Positions 34,451 to 45,891 of a stretch of DNA of 64,000 bases are shown here, in pieces; the stretch's first letter is position 1, and each line of letters opens with the position of its first letter. The stretch comes from Juglans regia (Eukaryota; Streptophyta; Magnoliopsida; Fagales; Juglandaceae). The notes below the pieces were generated by a model. The model saw only the letters and a list, made by a program, of their open reading frames with translations. It was not told the origin of the DNA and did not search any database. The stretch is from contig NC_049909.1 of the NCBI RefSeq assembly GCF_001411555.2, positions 4,759,875-4,823,874 on the forward strand. The letters are read 5' to 3'. A program made the translations under genes and the position numbers.

Positions 34451-35237
34451 CGAGATATTCTTGTGATTCTTGAGTTTCCATTTTATATAAAATAATAAAG
34501 TTTTTATAACAAGGTGTTATTCATATCGGCTTATAAATAGAATTTTTAAATTGGCAATTTTGAAAGGATGACTATATAATAAGAAAAATACTATATGTAT
34601 TTAAGAAAAATTTAATAAAACTTATTTTTTTATATTTCAGTTATTGATATGTTGAAAATTATGAAATTTGAAATTCAAAATTTTGATTTTAATAGAAAAC
34701 TGATAAAATGAATATTGTAAGTACATGTAACTTATAATTTTATTTACTATTTTACTTACAATAGTCATTTAGTTAATTTTCTTTTGAAATTTAATATTAT
34801 GATTTTTAGTATATCAAGAACTGATATGTGGAGAAGTAAGTTTTTTATACGTTTTATTTTAAGTATATTTAGTATTTTCTGTAATAATAACATAATAGTA
34901 ATAATAATAATAACATAATAATAATTATAAGAAAGAAGATGTAATGGATACCAGCTTACGTACAAATAATTGGTGAGGAAATTATAAAAATAATAAAATG
35001 TAATTTATGGAAGGCCAGGACCTGAAGGAGATGGACAATTTCAAAAGTGCCCCCGTGTGTAATTCAGGTCCCACACTCCATGTGGCCAAGTCCAATCCAA
35101 TTGAAATCGTAGCCATGTGCATCATTAGGCAATACATGTCAGCAGTTTGGCAGCAAGTGGTTGGGCCACGTCATCAAGACGAGCAGGCAAGTTTTTTCAG
35201 TCATAAGAGTTAAGACTCACCTCCCAGTAGCCTGGCC
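34451..35237. other. AT-rich intergenic DNA
   Basis: It is mostly AT-rich, with an imperfect ATA/TAA microsatellite at about 34880-34930. The stretch 35007-35213 is less AT-rich and has an open frame of 68 codons, but I recognise no protein in it. No other supported feature. Confidence 0.5.
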
Positions 35238-35447
35238 TAAACTTAAGGAGACGTTTGGATTCGTAAGTCATCTCAGTTCATTTCAGCTCATCTCAACTCG
35301 TCTCATTACTATTTATTACTATTCAGCAACTTTAACTCACAAATCTCACTACTATTCACAACTCATCTTATTACTATTCACAATCCATCTCAACTCATCT
35401 CAGCTCATCTCAAATTATCTTCAAATTCAAACGTCTCCTAAGTTTAA
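35238..35447. mobile_element. MITE with terminal inverted repeats upstream of the NAC gene
   Basis: The left end reads TAAACTTAAGGAGACGTTTG and the right end is its near inverse (CAAACGTCTCCTAAGTTTA), about 25 bp each. The interior consists of repeated CTCATCTCAACTC and TTACTATTCACAA motifs. It has no coding capacity and is about 210 bp. From memory, related CTCATCTCA/ACTATTCACAA repeats are abundant in walnut-family genomes. A target duplication is not clear because the inverted repeats extend to the edge. It lies about 730 bp before the NAC start codon. Confidence 0.75.
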
Positions 35448-35939
35448 AAGTATTGGAATTGGATTACTTAAATATTTTTTTATTTTTAAATTTAGTAAAT
35501 ATTATCTATATTTACTCTATATTGAATTAGTTAAATTATTTTTATTTAAACTATAAGTTACAGTAAATTTATTATTCTTTTTAAATATGAAAAGAATTAT
35601 AATAAGTCTAAAAATATTTTTTAAGATTATTATATTATAGATATAAGATTTTTATTCATATGAGATTTTACCATCTATATACATATGAGATTATTATATT
35701 ATAAATTATTAGATTATAAAAATAAAAATGAATATAATTTATTAGAGATTATTAAAGATTATGAAAATAAAATAAAAATTAATAAAAAATATAAAAAATA
35801 AAAAATAATAATATTTTATTATTATAAAAAATATAATGACTAATTCAATATAAATTTTAAATTTTATATAATTAGTTAAAAATAAAAAAATTATATATTA
35901 ATTAAAATTTGAAGAATAATATAATCAATCTAATACTGA
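35448..35939. other. Very AT-rich intergenic DNA
   Basis: A stretch made almost entirely of A and T with short ATTA/AAAT runs. No gene or clear inverted repeat is recognised. It may represent decayed AT-rich MITEs like those in the NAC intron. Confidence 0.5.
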
Positions 35940-36111
35940 TGCTCTAAGCAACCTTCCCCGCTTGAACGGAAATGCCACTTTGACTCATCCCCTAATTCTT
36001 GTTTCCGTCTGTAGCTTTCTCTATTTATTTATATCTGATTCACAACCCCCCAACTGCCTTGTTTTATTTAAAGATCTCAAAGCTAATAAACTTTCCAACT
36101 ATTGAGCAGAG

Positions 36112-36153
36112 CTCTCGCTCTCTCTCTCTCTCTCCCTCTCTCTCTCTCTCTGT
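36112..36153 (+). repeat. CT microsatellite in the NAC 5' leader
   Basis: A pyrimidine tract of CT dinucleotides with small interruptions ends 24 bases before the NAC start codon. Such CT-rich leaders are common in plant genes. TATA-like sequences (TATTTATTTATAT at about 36022) lie upstream, so the tract is probably transcribed. Confidence 0.8.
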
Positions 36154-36176
36154 GAGAAAGATCAAGAACTCTTGTC

Positions 36177-39100
36177 ATGAGCAACATAAGTTTGGTAGAG
36201 GCAAAGTTGCCTCCGGGATTTAGGTTTCATCCAAGAGATGAAGAACTTGTATGCGATTACTTGATGGGGAAGGCCACCTCGCACTCTGGCTCTCCTCTTC
36301 TTATTGAAGTTGACCTTAACAAGTGCGAACCCTGGGATATCCCTGGTAATTTATCTACTCCTATTTTAGTTCATTAATTCATCGATCCCCTCATCATCAT
36401 CTTGGTTACCCAACTTAAATTCCGATTCGATCTTAAGATATATTTCTATGTTTGTTCTCTGGAGTCTAGTTAGGGCATTTCCATCTTACTTTTAGTTTTT
36501 GCAGGTCAAACTTTTATCATCTTCGAAGATAATAAGTTTTATATTTTATTTTTTTTTAAATCGATTACATAATTTATAATTATATTATATATATATATAA
36601 GATGATAAGAAAATAATAGAAATTGAGATGAGAAATATCATTATTCTAGATATATATTCTTTATTCTTGATATTACCGGGTTTGTTTTTTTTTTCCCACT
36701 TGGAAATGCGATTCTTCTTCTTGGTTGTGGATTGAACTTTGAAGTGATAGCAACCGGACGGCCATAAATAGATACCATGATGGTGGTCTACTTGCTCCAT
36801 ATACGTGTGATCGACGACAAAGATAAGATATATATATATATATATATAAATCTTGTTGAAACCTGAGAAAATGACTAATTATTGTTGAAATTAGTTAAAC
36901 TGAGATGGATGATAAATAGTACTCCTATCACATCCACTGTATACTGTTTTCGGCGGAATCTAGTTATTGCATGAGTCGTCAAAGCCGCACTATATATGCA
37001 AGTCACAACAAGTTTGAAATTTGGACCGGCTTTCTACATACATGCATATGTATGTACTGCAAGTATGAGTGAAGAAAACTGGCCTTGTTATCATGAAGCC
37101 ATGCTTGGTCCTTAATTCTGAAAGAGGGAGTTCCGAAATATTATTTTTCTCAAGGAAAACGAATAATCAGTTGGTCATGTAACTTGATAGGTCTCAGTGC
37201 CAAGTGGCCTTCTAACACGCCAAAAGGCTTTATAACTTATTATATTTATGGTGGTTTAGATCTAGTTTATTTTTATAATTCATCTCATATAATTATTATA
37301 ATTTATTTATATTTTTATAAAATATATTAAATAATTTAATTTTTTTTAATTTTAAAATAAAAATAATATTAAAAGTATATATTTTAATAATATTTTATTT
37401 AATTTTCATTTTAATTTATTTAATCTCAAAAAATAAACGAGATTCCTTTTACATATATATATATATATACACACACGTATATGTGTAATAATTTTATTAT
37501 GTATGTGTAAATTGTATTTCTCATGTACAGTTCTAAACTTCAATTACCATTAATTTGGAATAATCAATTACTTGCAAAAAGAAAAAAGAGAAAGATATTA
37601 AATTTATTTGGATTCCTCTAGAACTCCTCCCAAATAATATCTAGATCTGGAGGAAAGTCACTGATTGCTGCCATGCATATCCCTAATAAACCAAATACTT
37701 CGCATTCATAGCTTTACGAAGAATTTGACATTCTTGGAGTTGCCCCAACTAAAAGTTGTGATAGTGATTGAAACAACACTTCAAACCAAAAGTCATCAGA
37801 TCCTTATTGTCTGTCTTACACTACATTTTGCAGCCATACACGTGTACATGATATTTACTTAACAGTACTTCGGGTTGGAAGAAAGTGGATTTTCTATTCC
37901 TTTCTTACCAAATCCAACAAAGGCTTGTCACCATCTTCAACCATTGAAATTTTAGATTTAGTTTGTTTTAGATTTAGTTTGTTTTTAGAAATGAGTTGAA
38001 TTAAATTGATAAGAGAATATTTAAAGTTAAAATTAAAAAATTAAATAAAATATTATTAAAATATATTTTTTAATATTGTTTTTATTTTAAAATTTTAAAA
38101 AATTAAATTATTTATTTTATATTATGTATAAATTTAAAAAATTATAATAATAAGATGAAAAAATTTTAAAATTTAAAATTTTAATTTTAAAAGCAAACCA
38201 GGCTTAAATATCTTTTTAAAACTGATTGATATTCAAATTATTTACAACTCATATTTTTTGACCAAATATATAAATATATATATATATATATATTTTAAAG
38301 TTCCTGACCCACACATGCCATGCGTGTAAGAAAAGCAGCCTGTGTTTTTGACTTGGCCAATGGACTTGGCCAATTACCATTAATATTACGTCAATTCCTG
38401 TTTATTATTGGTCGTGAGATATTGACGGCTCAACAGCATAATAATTACATATTTGGAATACTATTGTTCCTAGCTCATAGCTCAAGGTCCCTGACTCAAA
38501 GATGGCACCCTAGCTATCAGTGGTGGAGCAAAAAATCTTGTTTTTAGGAACAATTAGGCAAAATTGAGATTGTGATATATATTATTATGTACTTATGTAT
38601 CTCTATGTATAATATGGTTTTCTGTTAATTGATCCACTGTAAAACAATGATATACTTTTTTCATACATTTGATGATACTCAAATAATTTTAGTTTCAGAT
38701 GGGAGTGGTTTTTCAGGTTTTTGCATTTCTTGAACGCCAAAAATACCATTTTCCCAATCTTTATTTAGAGCCAAAGGGGCTATTTTATTTATGGATAGTG
38801 CTATGGGGCTTGCCAGCGGTTATAGCTAGGTGTACCGTTAGTTTATTTCATTTTTTTTTTTCAATATTTTTTAACATTTTTAATCATTAAAAAAAATATA
38901 CACAATTTTACTAGTAGTCAATTTTTTAATTATTAAATAAAAATAAAATAAAATACTCCAACCTAGCATTTTTGGGAGGCTTGGCCCCCAATATATTTTA
39001 ATTAATTGCCAGTGCTTGGCTAGGAGCTGGTTATCAAGAAGTTGAATCACTCAATATTATTTTATTTTCCAGGGAAAATTAGCACAGCGAAGACACATAA

Positions 39101-41121
39101 CTTTGATCAATTAAAAAAAAATATTATACTAACAAGAAAAATGAAGCCTTTCACAGTTTCACTAATCATGATGTCTCAAATTATTCTGAAACTAAGTCTA
39201 ATTGTTCATTAAGCCAAGCAGATGCAGATAATCTGGTATAGATTCTTTCCAGTTGTTTCGGTATAGATTGATCTGGTTGATGGCTTTCCCTTGTATTACT
39301 CAGACAATCTCATAATGATAGAAAATCGACCTGTGCTTTATTTTTTGTCTGTCGTTATATAGAAACGGCTTGTGTGGGAGGCAAAGAATGGTACTTCTAC
39401 ACTCAGCGTGACCGAAAATATGCAACCGGACTTCGAACAAACCGTGCAACCGCCTCCGGCTACTGGAAGGCCACAGGGAAGGACAGGCCTATCCTACGCA
39501 AAGATTCCCTTGTTGGTATGAGAAAAACATTGGTTTTCTACCGAGGCAGGGCCCCCAAAGGCAAGAAAACTGATTGGGTTATGCATGAATTTCGGATTGA
39601 AGTACCCGGCCTTGCTCCTCCTGATCATATTTCTTCTCTCAAGGTTCGGGCAATGATGCCTTCAATTCTAAATTTTGTCATTTTCAATTGTTTTTGTTGA
39701 TTCAACATGTTTTAATAAATAGTTTCATATAATACTTTCACTTAAATAGGCAACCATAAAATAAAAAAATGTTCGAGGCCAACAATATTTCTCATATTTA
39801 TACCAACAATTTTTTTTTATAGCCCTAGTTCATGCATGTTGGCATCATTTCTCTTTCTTAAAACTGAGATAACTTGCAGGCCAGTAAAATTAATTAAATT
39901 TTTGAAAAATTACTATAAGAAAAAGGGGTATTTGTGATCAATTATTTACAATGAGAATGATTATTTGCAACGAAAACATACTTATTTAGCTGAAAATAAT
40001 CATTTCGTTGGAAATTATAACTGGTCACAAATAAACAGTTTTCTTATACCTAGCTATACCGCTTTGAATGGTAGGAAGTTTTTGTCTCGGGTCACGGGGC
40101 AACTTGGAGTTTATTAACATGGGTTCAATACGAATAATGAAATTCAACCATGCTTGTCTGTTGTCTTGTTCGTCACCGGTTGTTACGTGAATTTTTTAAG
40201 TCCACTCTCACCACTTGGTAGCTAGATGGCCTAATTGATTAGAAGATCCTTCACAATATTATAATTTGGAGTATCTTAATCTAAGTCTGTGATTCATTCT
40301 TTCTTAGCTGTAGTGCCCAACTCTGATTTTCAATCCAAGACAACTTCGCTGACGTTTATGAATTGCAAGTCAAAGACAAATTTTATTTGTTTTTTACATG
40401 ATATCAACTGGGATATTTGTAGACCAACCAACTGGCAGTTACAGGATATCATATCAATATTTCTTCCTTATTTTCTGGCTTCATTCATTCCATATGAGAC
40501 AATGGATATTGCTGACCTATTTTGGATTAATAAATATATCATGCATAATTTCTTTTAATTTCAATCCTAGCTAATTTCATCACTCTTCTTGTTTTTCATT
40601 TTTTTGTTCAAATAAACATATTAATTAACTTAGAAGGTTTTCATTGGTTCCTTCAGGAGGATTGGGTTCTTTGTAAGGTGTTCTATAAAAATAGAGAAGC
40701 TGCTGCCAAACCTAGCATGGGAAGCTGCTATGATGACACAGGCACTTCATCTCTCCCCGCTTTAATGGACTCTTACATCACTTTTGACCAAACTCACACT
40801 TATGTTGATGGGTATCAGCAAGTGCCCTGCTTCTCCATTTTCAACCAAAACCAGGCCAACCAAAATTTCACACATATCAACAACATTGAACTAAACGTAC
40901 CTACCAAGAGTGAAACTACGTCCAAGGGAATATCAAATTTTGGTACTTGTTTGGACCCTTTTTCCTGCGACAAGAAGGTACTAAAAGCTGTTCTGAATCG
41001 ACTGAGCAATATGGATAGCTGCAATGATCTTACTATCAAAGAATCGCCAAGCTTTGGAGAAGGAAGTTCGGAGAGCTACTTATCTGAAGTGGGTATGCCC
41101 AACATTTGGAACCATTACTAA
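36177..41121 (+). CDS. NAC1-like: NAC-domain transcription factor, NAC1 (NAC021/022) type; exons 36177-36345, 39363-39643, 40657-41121
   Basis: Three exons join to 304 codons. All introns have GT-AG borders (36346/39362 and 39644/40656), and the second junction is in phase 0. The N-terminal NAC domain shows all five subdomains: A ([19 protein letters not shown], residues about 11-29), B ([13 protein letters not shown], about 44-56), C ([20 protein letters not shown] and [12 protein letters not shown]), D ([17 protein letters not shown] and [12 protein letters not shown]) and E ([14 protein letters not shown], about 151-164). The remaining 140 residues form the variable, Ser/Asn-rich activation region. 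NAC proteins are nuclear DNA-binding regulators. The [19 protein letters not shown] start and [13 protein letters not shown] resemble the NAC1 group, linked in Arabidopsis to auxin and root development. Exon 3 carries a miR164 site. No stops or shifts are seen, so the gene looks functional. Confidence 0.95.
37229..37442. repeat. AT-rich MITE-like block in NAC intron 1
   Basis: The block begins TGGTTTAGATCTAG, contains TTCATCTCATATAA near its left side and long AT runs, and ends near AAAAATAAACGAG. It shares its CTCAT and AT-rich style with the blocks at 35238 and 37960. Borders and target duplications are not established. Confidence 0.45.
37960..38210. mobile_element. AT-rich MITE-like element in NAC intron 1
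   Basis: The left side reads TTTGTTTTTAGAAATGAG and the right side ends AAAAGCAAACCAGGCTTAAA, with an interior of AAATTAAATAAAATATTATT-type sequence. I recall an abundant non-autonomous repeat of this form in walnut and hickory. Terminal inverted repeats are short and imperfect here, and no duplication is proven. Confidence 0.5.
38790..39000. mobile_element. MITE-like repeat with GGGGCTTGCC / GGCTTGGCCCCC ends
   Basis: The left side reads GATAGTGCTATGGGGCTTGC and the right side GGGAGGCTTGGCCCCC, around a T-rich then A-rich core. The GC-rich ends contrast with the AT-rich intron and look like the ends of a non-autonomous DNA element. Exact borders are not determined. Confidence 0.45.
39644..40656 (+). 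other. NAC intron 2
   Basis: The second intron has a GT start after SSLK codons and TTCCTTCAG before GAGGATTGG, and is in phase 0. It is 1013 bases of AT-rich DNA. The 89-codon frame at 40289-40558 lies wholly inside it and has no recognisable domain, so it is not called a gene. Confidence 0.85.
40817..40837 (+). promoter_or_regulatory. miR164 complementary site in NAC exon 3
   Basis: These 21 bases encode part of the QQVPCFSIF segment (residues about 204-212) and contain the uninterrupted core AGTGCCCTGCTTCTCCA. Against the complement of plant miR164 as I know it, only two mismatches remain. Both are near the site's 5' end, which pairs with the less critical 3' end of the microRNA. miR164 cleavage of NAC1 and CUC-type mRNAs is well established in Arabidopsis. 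Cleavage here is inferred. Confidence 0.9.
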
Positions 41122-41194
41122 TTTTTGGCTTCAAATAATGTGGACTCATTTCCCTCAACTAGCCAAACAACAAGTTGTGTAAAGAGATGTAGTG

Positions 41195-41229
<35 letters not shown>

Positions 41230-41859
41230 TTCTCCATTTTTAGGAACATGCATCTATATTCTATGTCTTTGGAGGCTTCTCCAAAAAGACATGTATTTGA
41301 CTTCTTAATTGTAAGTTTTTAATTTATTTGATCAAATGTACACTGTGAAATTCTCAAGGTTAACCAAATTAAGCCATATGAGATTAAGGAATAGGGTAAC
41401 CTTTATAAGAGTGCGAATAAAGGTTGGAGAAGGATATAATCATCTCATGGTCAAAAAGTCCGATGTTTCAGAAGCTTTCCTTTCTCGGGCGCCTACTTGT
41501 GCGGATTGATAGCCCCATTTGAAGAGGCACGTCGACTCGAGACCTAAAGCATCCTCATGAAGTCACTTGGTGGAGGCTTGCAAAACCAAAAGAGGGCAAG
41601 GTGGTGTCTCGATTGGGAAATATTCTGGTGCCAAGTTAGCATAAGGTACTGGTTGACCATCGTGCTTCTATAAGTAGAAGTGAACTTACCTTCCACAGAA
41701 GCGTGAGGCCTTAGTCATATTGGGTCCCCTGGTGGTAGGTCGAGGTCTTGCTGTGTTCGGAATTCTTTCCTATCAAGATCGAATTGTCCCATCGTAGTGA
41801 GAACTTAGTACGGCATGTTAGCTCTATGCATCTCGGCCCCTCTATGGATATGTTTATGT
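41122..41859. other. NAC 3' region and intergenic DNA
   Basis: The first part is the likely 3' untranslated region, with an AT microsatellite at 41199-41227 and an AATAAAGG element at about 41416 that could be a polyadenylation signal. From about 41430 the DNA becomes less AT-rich and has no recognisable coding capacity. The copia element is inserted at its right edge, and the same host sequence resumes at 46729. Confidence 0.5.
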
Positions 41860-42161
41860 TATCAGAGATAATTCCATAAATCATGCAACAAATCAAGTCA
41901 CATAAGTGTAGTCGAGAATCAAGGGAGTAAACTACTGGACTAGTCACAAGAATCACGTCTCACAACTGTTACAATCCTCACAGCCACAATTCCAGCTAGC
42001 ATTCCTAGAATAGATTTTGTATTCATTGTATATACAATTCCAGTTAGCTTTCCTAGAATAGATTTTGCATTCATTGTATATATATAGCACTATTCATCTG
42101 TGTCGTGTGGGCAATATACTATAATCAAGTTTCTCAATATTCAGTTAATACTCAAACTTCA
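41860..42161 (+). repeat. 5' LTR of copia element
   Basis: 302 bp, with an internal duplication: AATTCCAG(C/T)TAGC(A/T)TTCCTAG occurs twice (about 41988 and 42046). It contains a TATA-like TATATATATAGCAC (about 42077). It differs from the 3' LTR by a modest number of substitutions. The element's left border is set by the TATGT duplication rather than by a TG start. Confidence 0.9.
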
Positions 42162-42164
42162 TCA

Positions 42165-42180
42165 TGGTATCAGGAGAGCG
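42165..42180 (+). other. Primer-binding site of copia element
   Basis: TGGTATCAGGAGAGCG, three bases after the LTR, resembles the initiator tRNA-Met primer-binding site TGGTATCAGAGC with an extra G. Confidence 0.8.
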
Positions 42181-42184
42181 ACTC

Positions 42185-43110
42185 TCTAACGAGAACCCGA
42201 TCCCCAATTCCCATAACCCAATCTCCACTCCACCATCCCCAATTGAAATTCCATTGATTGCTTTCAATATTTCTACCCAAATAAACGAAAAGCTCACCCA
42301 TTCCACTTTTCCTTAATGGCGTGCACAATTTGAGGCTCTTCTAATCGGATACAATCTCCTCAATTATGTTACCGGTGATCATCCTTGTCCCCAAACCGAT
42401 GCCACCCCTACCTCAATCTTTTGAAAAACTCACTGGATCAGGCAGGATAAACTCATTCTCTCCACCATTTTAGCTTCCACCACCACCACAATCACTCCCT
42501 TCATCTCAACTGCCAAAACTTCAAAGGAAGCATGGCAAAAGTTAAATACTATGTACACCAGCAAGTCGCGCACTAGAGCTATGTAGCTCAAAGAAGAGCT
42601 CACTCTGATTTAGCGGGAAAATAAAACAATTCAGGAGTACCTTCATATCGCCAAGTCCCTTCTAGATGAGATTGCCCTAATTGATCATCCCATTTCTGAT
42701 AATGATCTCACTCTCTATATCCTCAACGGCTTGGGACCTGATTTCTGGGAGATTGCAGCACCGATCCGAGCCCGCGAAAAATCTCTCAAGTTTGAGGAGC
42801 TTCACGATCTGCTCGTCGGCCATGAGGCGTAATCCATCGCCTTGAAGCCGCCACCCAGCGACTGGTGGCAACGGTGAACTACTCCAGTCGCTCTGGTAGT
42901 AATCGCTCAGGTGCAACTTCTTCAAATGGAAATACTGGCTCTCGAGGCTTCAATAAGCGTCATGGAAATAAAAATCAAAATGGGATGAGGGACAATAGGA
43001 AGCAGTCCAGTCATGGAGGGAAGCCCACAGGCCAACGCCGTTATCAACCCAAGTGTCAACTGTGTGACCAACTGGGTCATGATGCCAAATAGTGTCCGAA
43101 AATGCATTTT
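42185..43110 (+). pseudogene. Copia gag with zinc knuckle
   Basis: The reading shows NPIPNSHNPISTPPSP, a FEALLIGYNLLNYVTGDHP block, DKLILSTILAS, SKEAWQKLNTMYTSKSRTR and DDLTLYILNGLGPDFWEI. The order is typical of copia gag. A Gly/Arg/Asn-rich stretch leads to CQLCDQLGHDAK, then a stop in place of the codon before the final Cys of the CCHC knuckle (43090-43092), then CPKMHF. Further stops occur near 42317, 42422, 42582 and 42612, and a frame break occurs near 42830. Confidence 0.85.
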
Positions 43111-43139
43111 TTGGAGCCCACTGCCAATTATGTCTCAAC

Positions 43140-44550
43140 CTCTCATCCCAAGGATACCAAATGGTCAATTGATTCCGCTGCATCTCATAATATTACAGGC
43201 GACTTGGAAAATTCCACTCAGAATATGATGGCACCGATAAAGTTGTAATTGATGATGGTTCAGGTTTGCTTGTCTCACACATTGGTTCTTTGGTATTTCA
43301 TTCCCCAACACGTACCTTTCAATTAAATGATACTTTTTGTGTCCCAAGTATTCGCAAAAATTTGATTTCTGTCCATCACTTTACTACTCAAAATCGCGTT
43401 TTTATTGAATTTCACCCCTCTTACTTTCTTGTCAAGGATCAAATCACGGGGGGCGATACTCCTCAAAGGCGCATGTGAAAACGGTGTGTACACGCTTCCG
43501 GACTCATTGGTGGGCTCATCTCCAAAAATGGTTGCAAATGTGCATGAGAGGACATCGATTGATGGGTGGCACAAGCGGCTTGGACACCCATCTCAAAAAA
43601 TTGTCACTTATCTTGTTAATGCTTTTTTCCTTCCAATAAAAAAAGAACATCAAGTGTCAACTCTTTGTACTTCTAGTTCTATCAATAAAGCCCATCAACA
43701 ACCTTTTCATTCAACAAGCCTTCAAAGCCATGCACGTCTTGATCTCATTTACACCGATGTTTGGGGTCCTTCACATATTGATGGTCTTGATGGGTCATGC
43801 TACTACTTAATTTTGGTTGATCACTTTACTAAATACATGTGGTTTTACCCTATGACAACCAAGTCAAGTGTAAGTAGAATCTTTCCTCAATTTAAACATC
43901 TCATTGAAACAAAATTTCAAACTAAAATAAAAAGTGTTTACTCTGACAACGGTGGTGAGTTTGTGGCTCTTAAAAATTATTTTTCAATACATGGGATTAG
44001 CCACTACACCACCGCCCCTCACACTCCACAGCAAAATGGTGTTGCCAAACGCCGTCATTGTCATCTTGTAGAAACGGGCCTCCCTCTTTTAAAGGATGCC
44101 GAACTACCACTCTCATATTGGCCTCACGCTTTTCAAACAGCTGTTTACCTCATAAATCATCAACCAACCCCTCTTTTACAAAACAAATCTCCCTTTGAAA
44201 GCTTGTTTAACCAACCACCAAATTATCTAAAATTAAGAAAATTTGGTTGTTTGTGTTTTCCTCTAACCTGGCCTTACAACACTCATAAACTTCAGCCCAA
44301 AGCAAGCTCATGTGTATTTTTGGACTACTCTCAAACCCAAAGTGCGTATCGGTGCATGGACTTACAAACCAAGAGAATTTATCTCTCACGGCATGTTATT
44401 TTCCATGAGTCTCAGACACCCTTTTCTTCTTCCTCTGTAGCTCCACACGGCTATTCTTCTGCCATGTCGCTGTCATCCATCGTGTCGCTTCAGATGCCGC
44501 AACCACCACCAGTGCGAATGGATGGTGCACCTGCTTCCGCATCACCTTAA
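43140..44550 (+). pseudogene. Copia protease and integrase
   Basis: Protease remains as WSIDSAASHNITGDL, where DSA replaces the active DSG. The integrase frame (43405-44550) contains WHKRLGHPSQKIV, a finger in which the second Cys of CxxC is Ser (LCTSSSINKAH), the first Asp in IYTDVWGPS and the second in YSDNGGEF. NGVAKRRHCH follows, where Glu of the usual AERRH motif is Lys. PHAFQTAVYLINHQP and the RKFGCLCFP blocks complete it. The catalytic triad is therefore broken. Confidence 0.9.
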
Positions 44551-44879
44551 GGTATTTCCCCTAATTCCTCATCACCTGCTTTACATAATTGTCACCATTT
44601 CACTCCACACACAAGCTCACTCTCACCGACCTCTCACTCTGTGCCAAAATCGCCCAATCTTCAACCTCAAATGCCACTCATCCAACCTGAATCTCAACCT
44701 GAGTCTCAATCCGAATCTCACCCTAAGCCCCAACCTGAATCTCAACCTCAGCTCGTACGAAATCACTCTATCAATGCTCCATCTTGCACCCACTCCATGA
44801 CCACACGCTCGATGAACAACATCTACTAGCCTAAACAATTCCACTCAATCTCAAAACACCCCATTCCACCCTCCATTGA

Positions 44880-45891
44880 ACCAACTTGTGAGAGTCAAGC
44901 AATTCGTGACCCAAAATGGAGGAGTGCCATGTCTGATGAGTTAAAAGCTCTAATGAGACATAACACTTGGGAATTGGTTTCCCCACCCCCTCACTGTAAG
45001 CCAGTGGGCTGCAAATGGATGTTTAGGGTCAAACTAAAATTTGATGGGTCTGTTGATAGGTTCAAAGCAAGACTCGCTGTCTAAGGGTTTAATCAACGAC
45101 CTGGGTTGGATTACAAGGAAACATTTAGTCTGGTTATAAAACCAGCAACCATAAGAACTGTTCTGACAAGATCTGTGATGCAAGGGTGGTCATTACATCA
45201 ACTGGACATTAACAATGCGTTTTTGTATGGAAAATTGCATGAACTGTGTATATGATTCAACCCCCAGAGTTCAAAGATTTGTCAAAGCCTAATCATGTTT
45301 GCAAGTTACAAAAGACCATTTATGGCCTTAAACAGGCTCCAAGGAATTGGTACTCCGCTTTAAGGGAAAAAAATTTTGGAGCTTGGGTTTGAAAATTCCA
45401 AAGCCGACAGCTCCTTGTTTATCTATAAATCTGCCACTGTTTTATGCTTCTTGCTGGTCTATGTAGACGATTTGGTCATAATTGGCAGTGAAAATAAATT
45501 TGTATGTTCCATTATTGACAAACTTGGAGCCTCTTTCTCCCTTAAGGACATGGGGCAACTTCATTTCTTCCTTGGCTTAGAAGTTATTCACACAACAACT
45601 AGTCTTCTTTTGTCTCAACACAAATGCATACATGACATTCTCTCAAAAACAAACATGCTTGGTGCAAAAGAGGTGTCCACTCCATTATCCACCACAACGG
45701 CTCTCACACTTATTGATGGAACTCCCTTTGTGGATAGCACAGAATTTAGGTGTGTCATTGGTGGACTTCAGTACCTCTCTCTTACACGTTTGAACATATC
45801 ATTTGCTGTCAACAAACTCTCACAATTCATGCATAAACCCATTGCTACACACTGGACAGCAGCAAAAAGACTCCTAAGATATTTGAAGTAG
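44880..45891 (+). pseudogene. Copia reverse transcriptase
   Basis: Blocks are in order: WRSAMSDELKALMRHNTWEL, PVGCKWMFRVKLKFDGSVDR, FKARLAV followed by a stop (45082), [15 protein letters not shown] and [10 protein letters not shown]. After a frame break near 45370 come ADSSLFIYKSATVLCFLLVY and VDDLVIIGS, so the YVDD catalytic motif is kept. SFSLKDMGQLHFFLGLEV and FRCVIGGLQYLSLTR follow. Stops and shifts at 45082, 45253 and around 45370 disable it. Confidence 0.9.

Larger units (their letters stand above)
36346..39362 (+). other. NAC intron 1 (3.0 kb) with AT-rich repeats
   Basis: The first intron splits the Gly/Glu codon after the WDIP motif and has GT...AG borders. At about 3 kb it is unusually long for this family. 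The sequence holds TA microsatellites (about 36826-36848, 37457-37477, 38277-38293) and several AT-rich MITE-like blocks described separately. Open frames at 37665-37862, 38320-38547 and 38699-38890 show no recognisable domain. Confidence 0.85.

Noticed and set aside
40289..40558. 89-codon frame in the NAC region
   Set aside because: It falls entirely inside intron 2, between well-supported splice sites, and has no recognisable domain.
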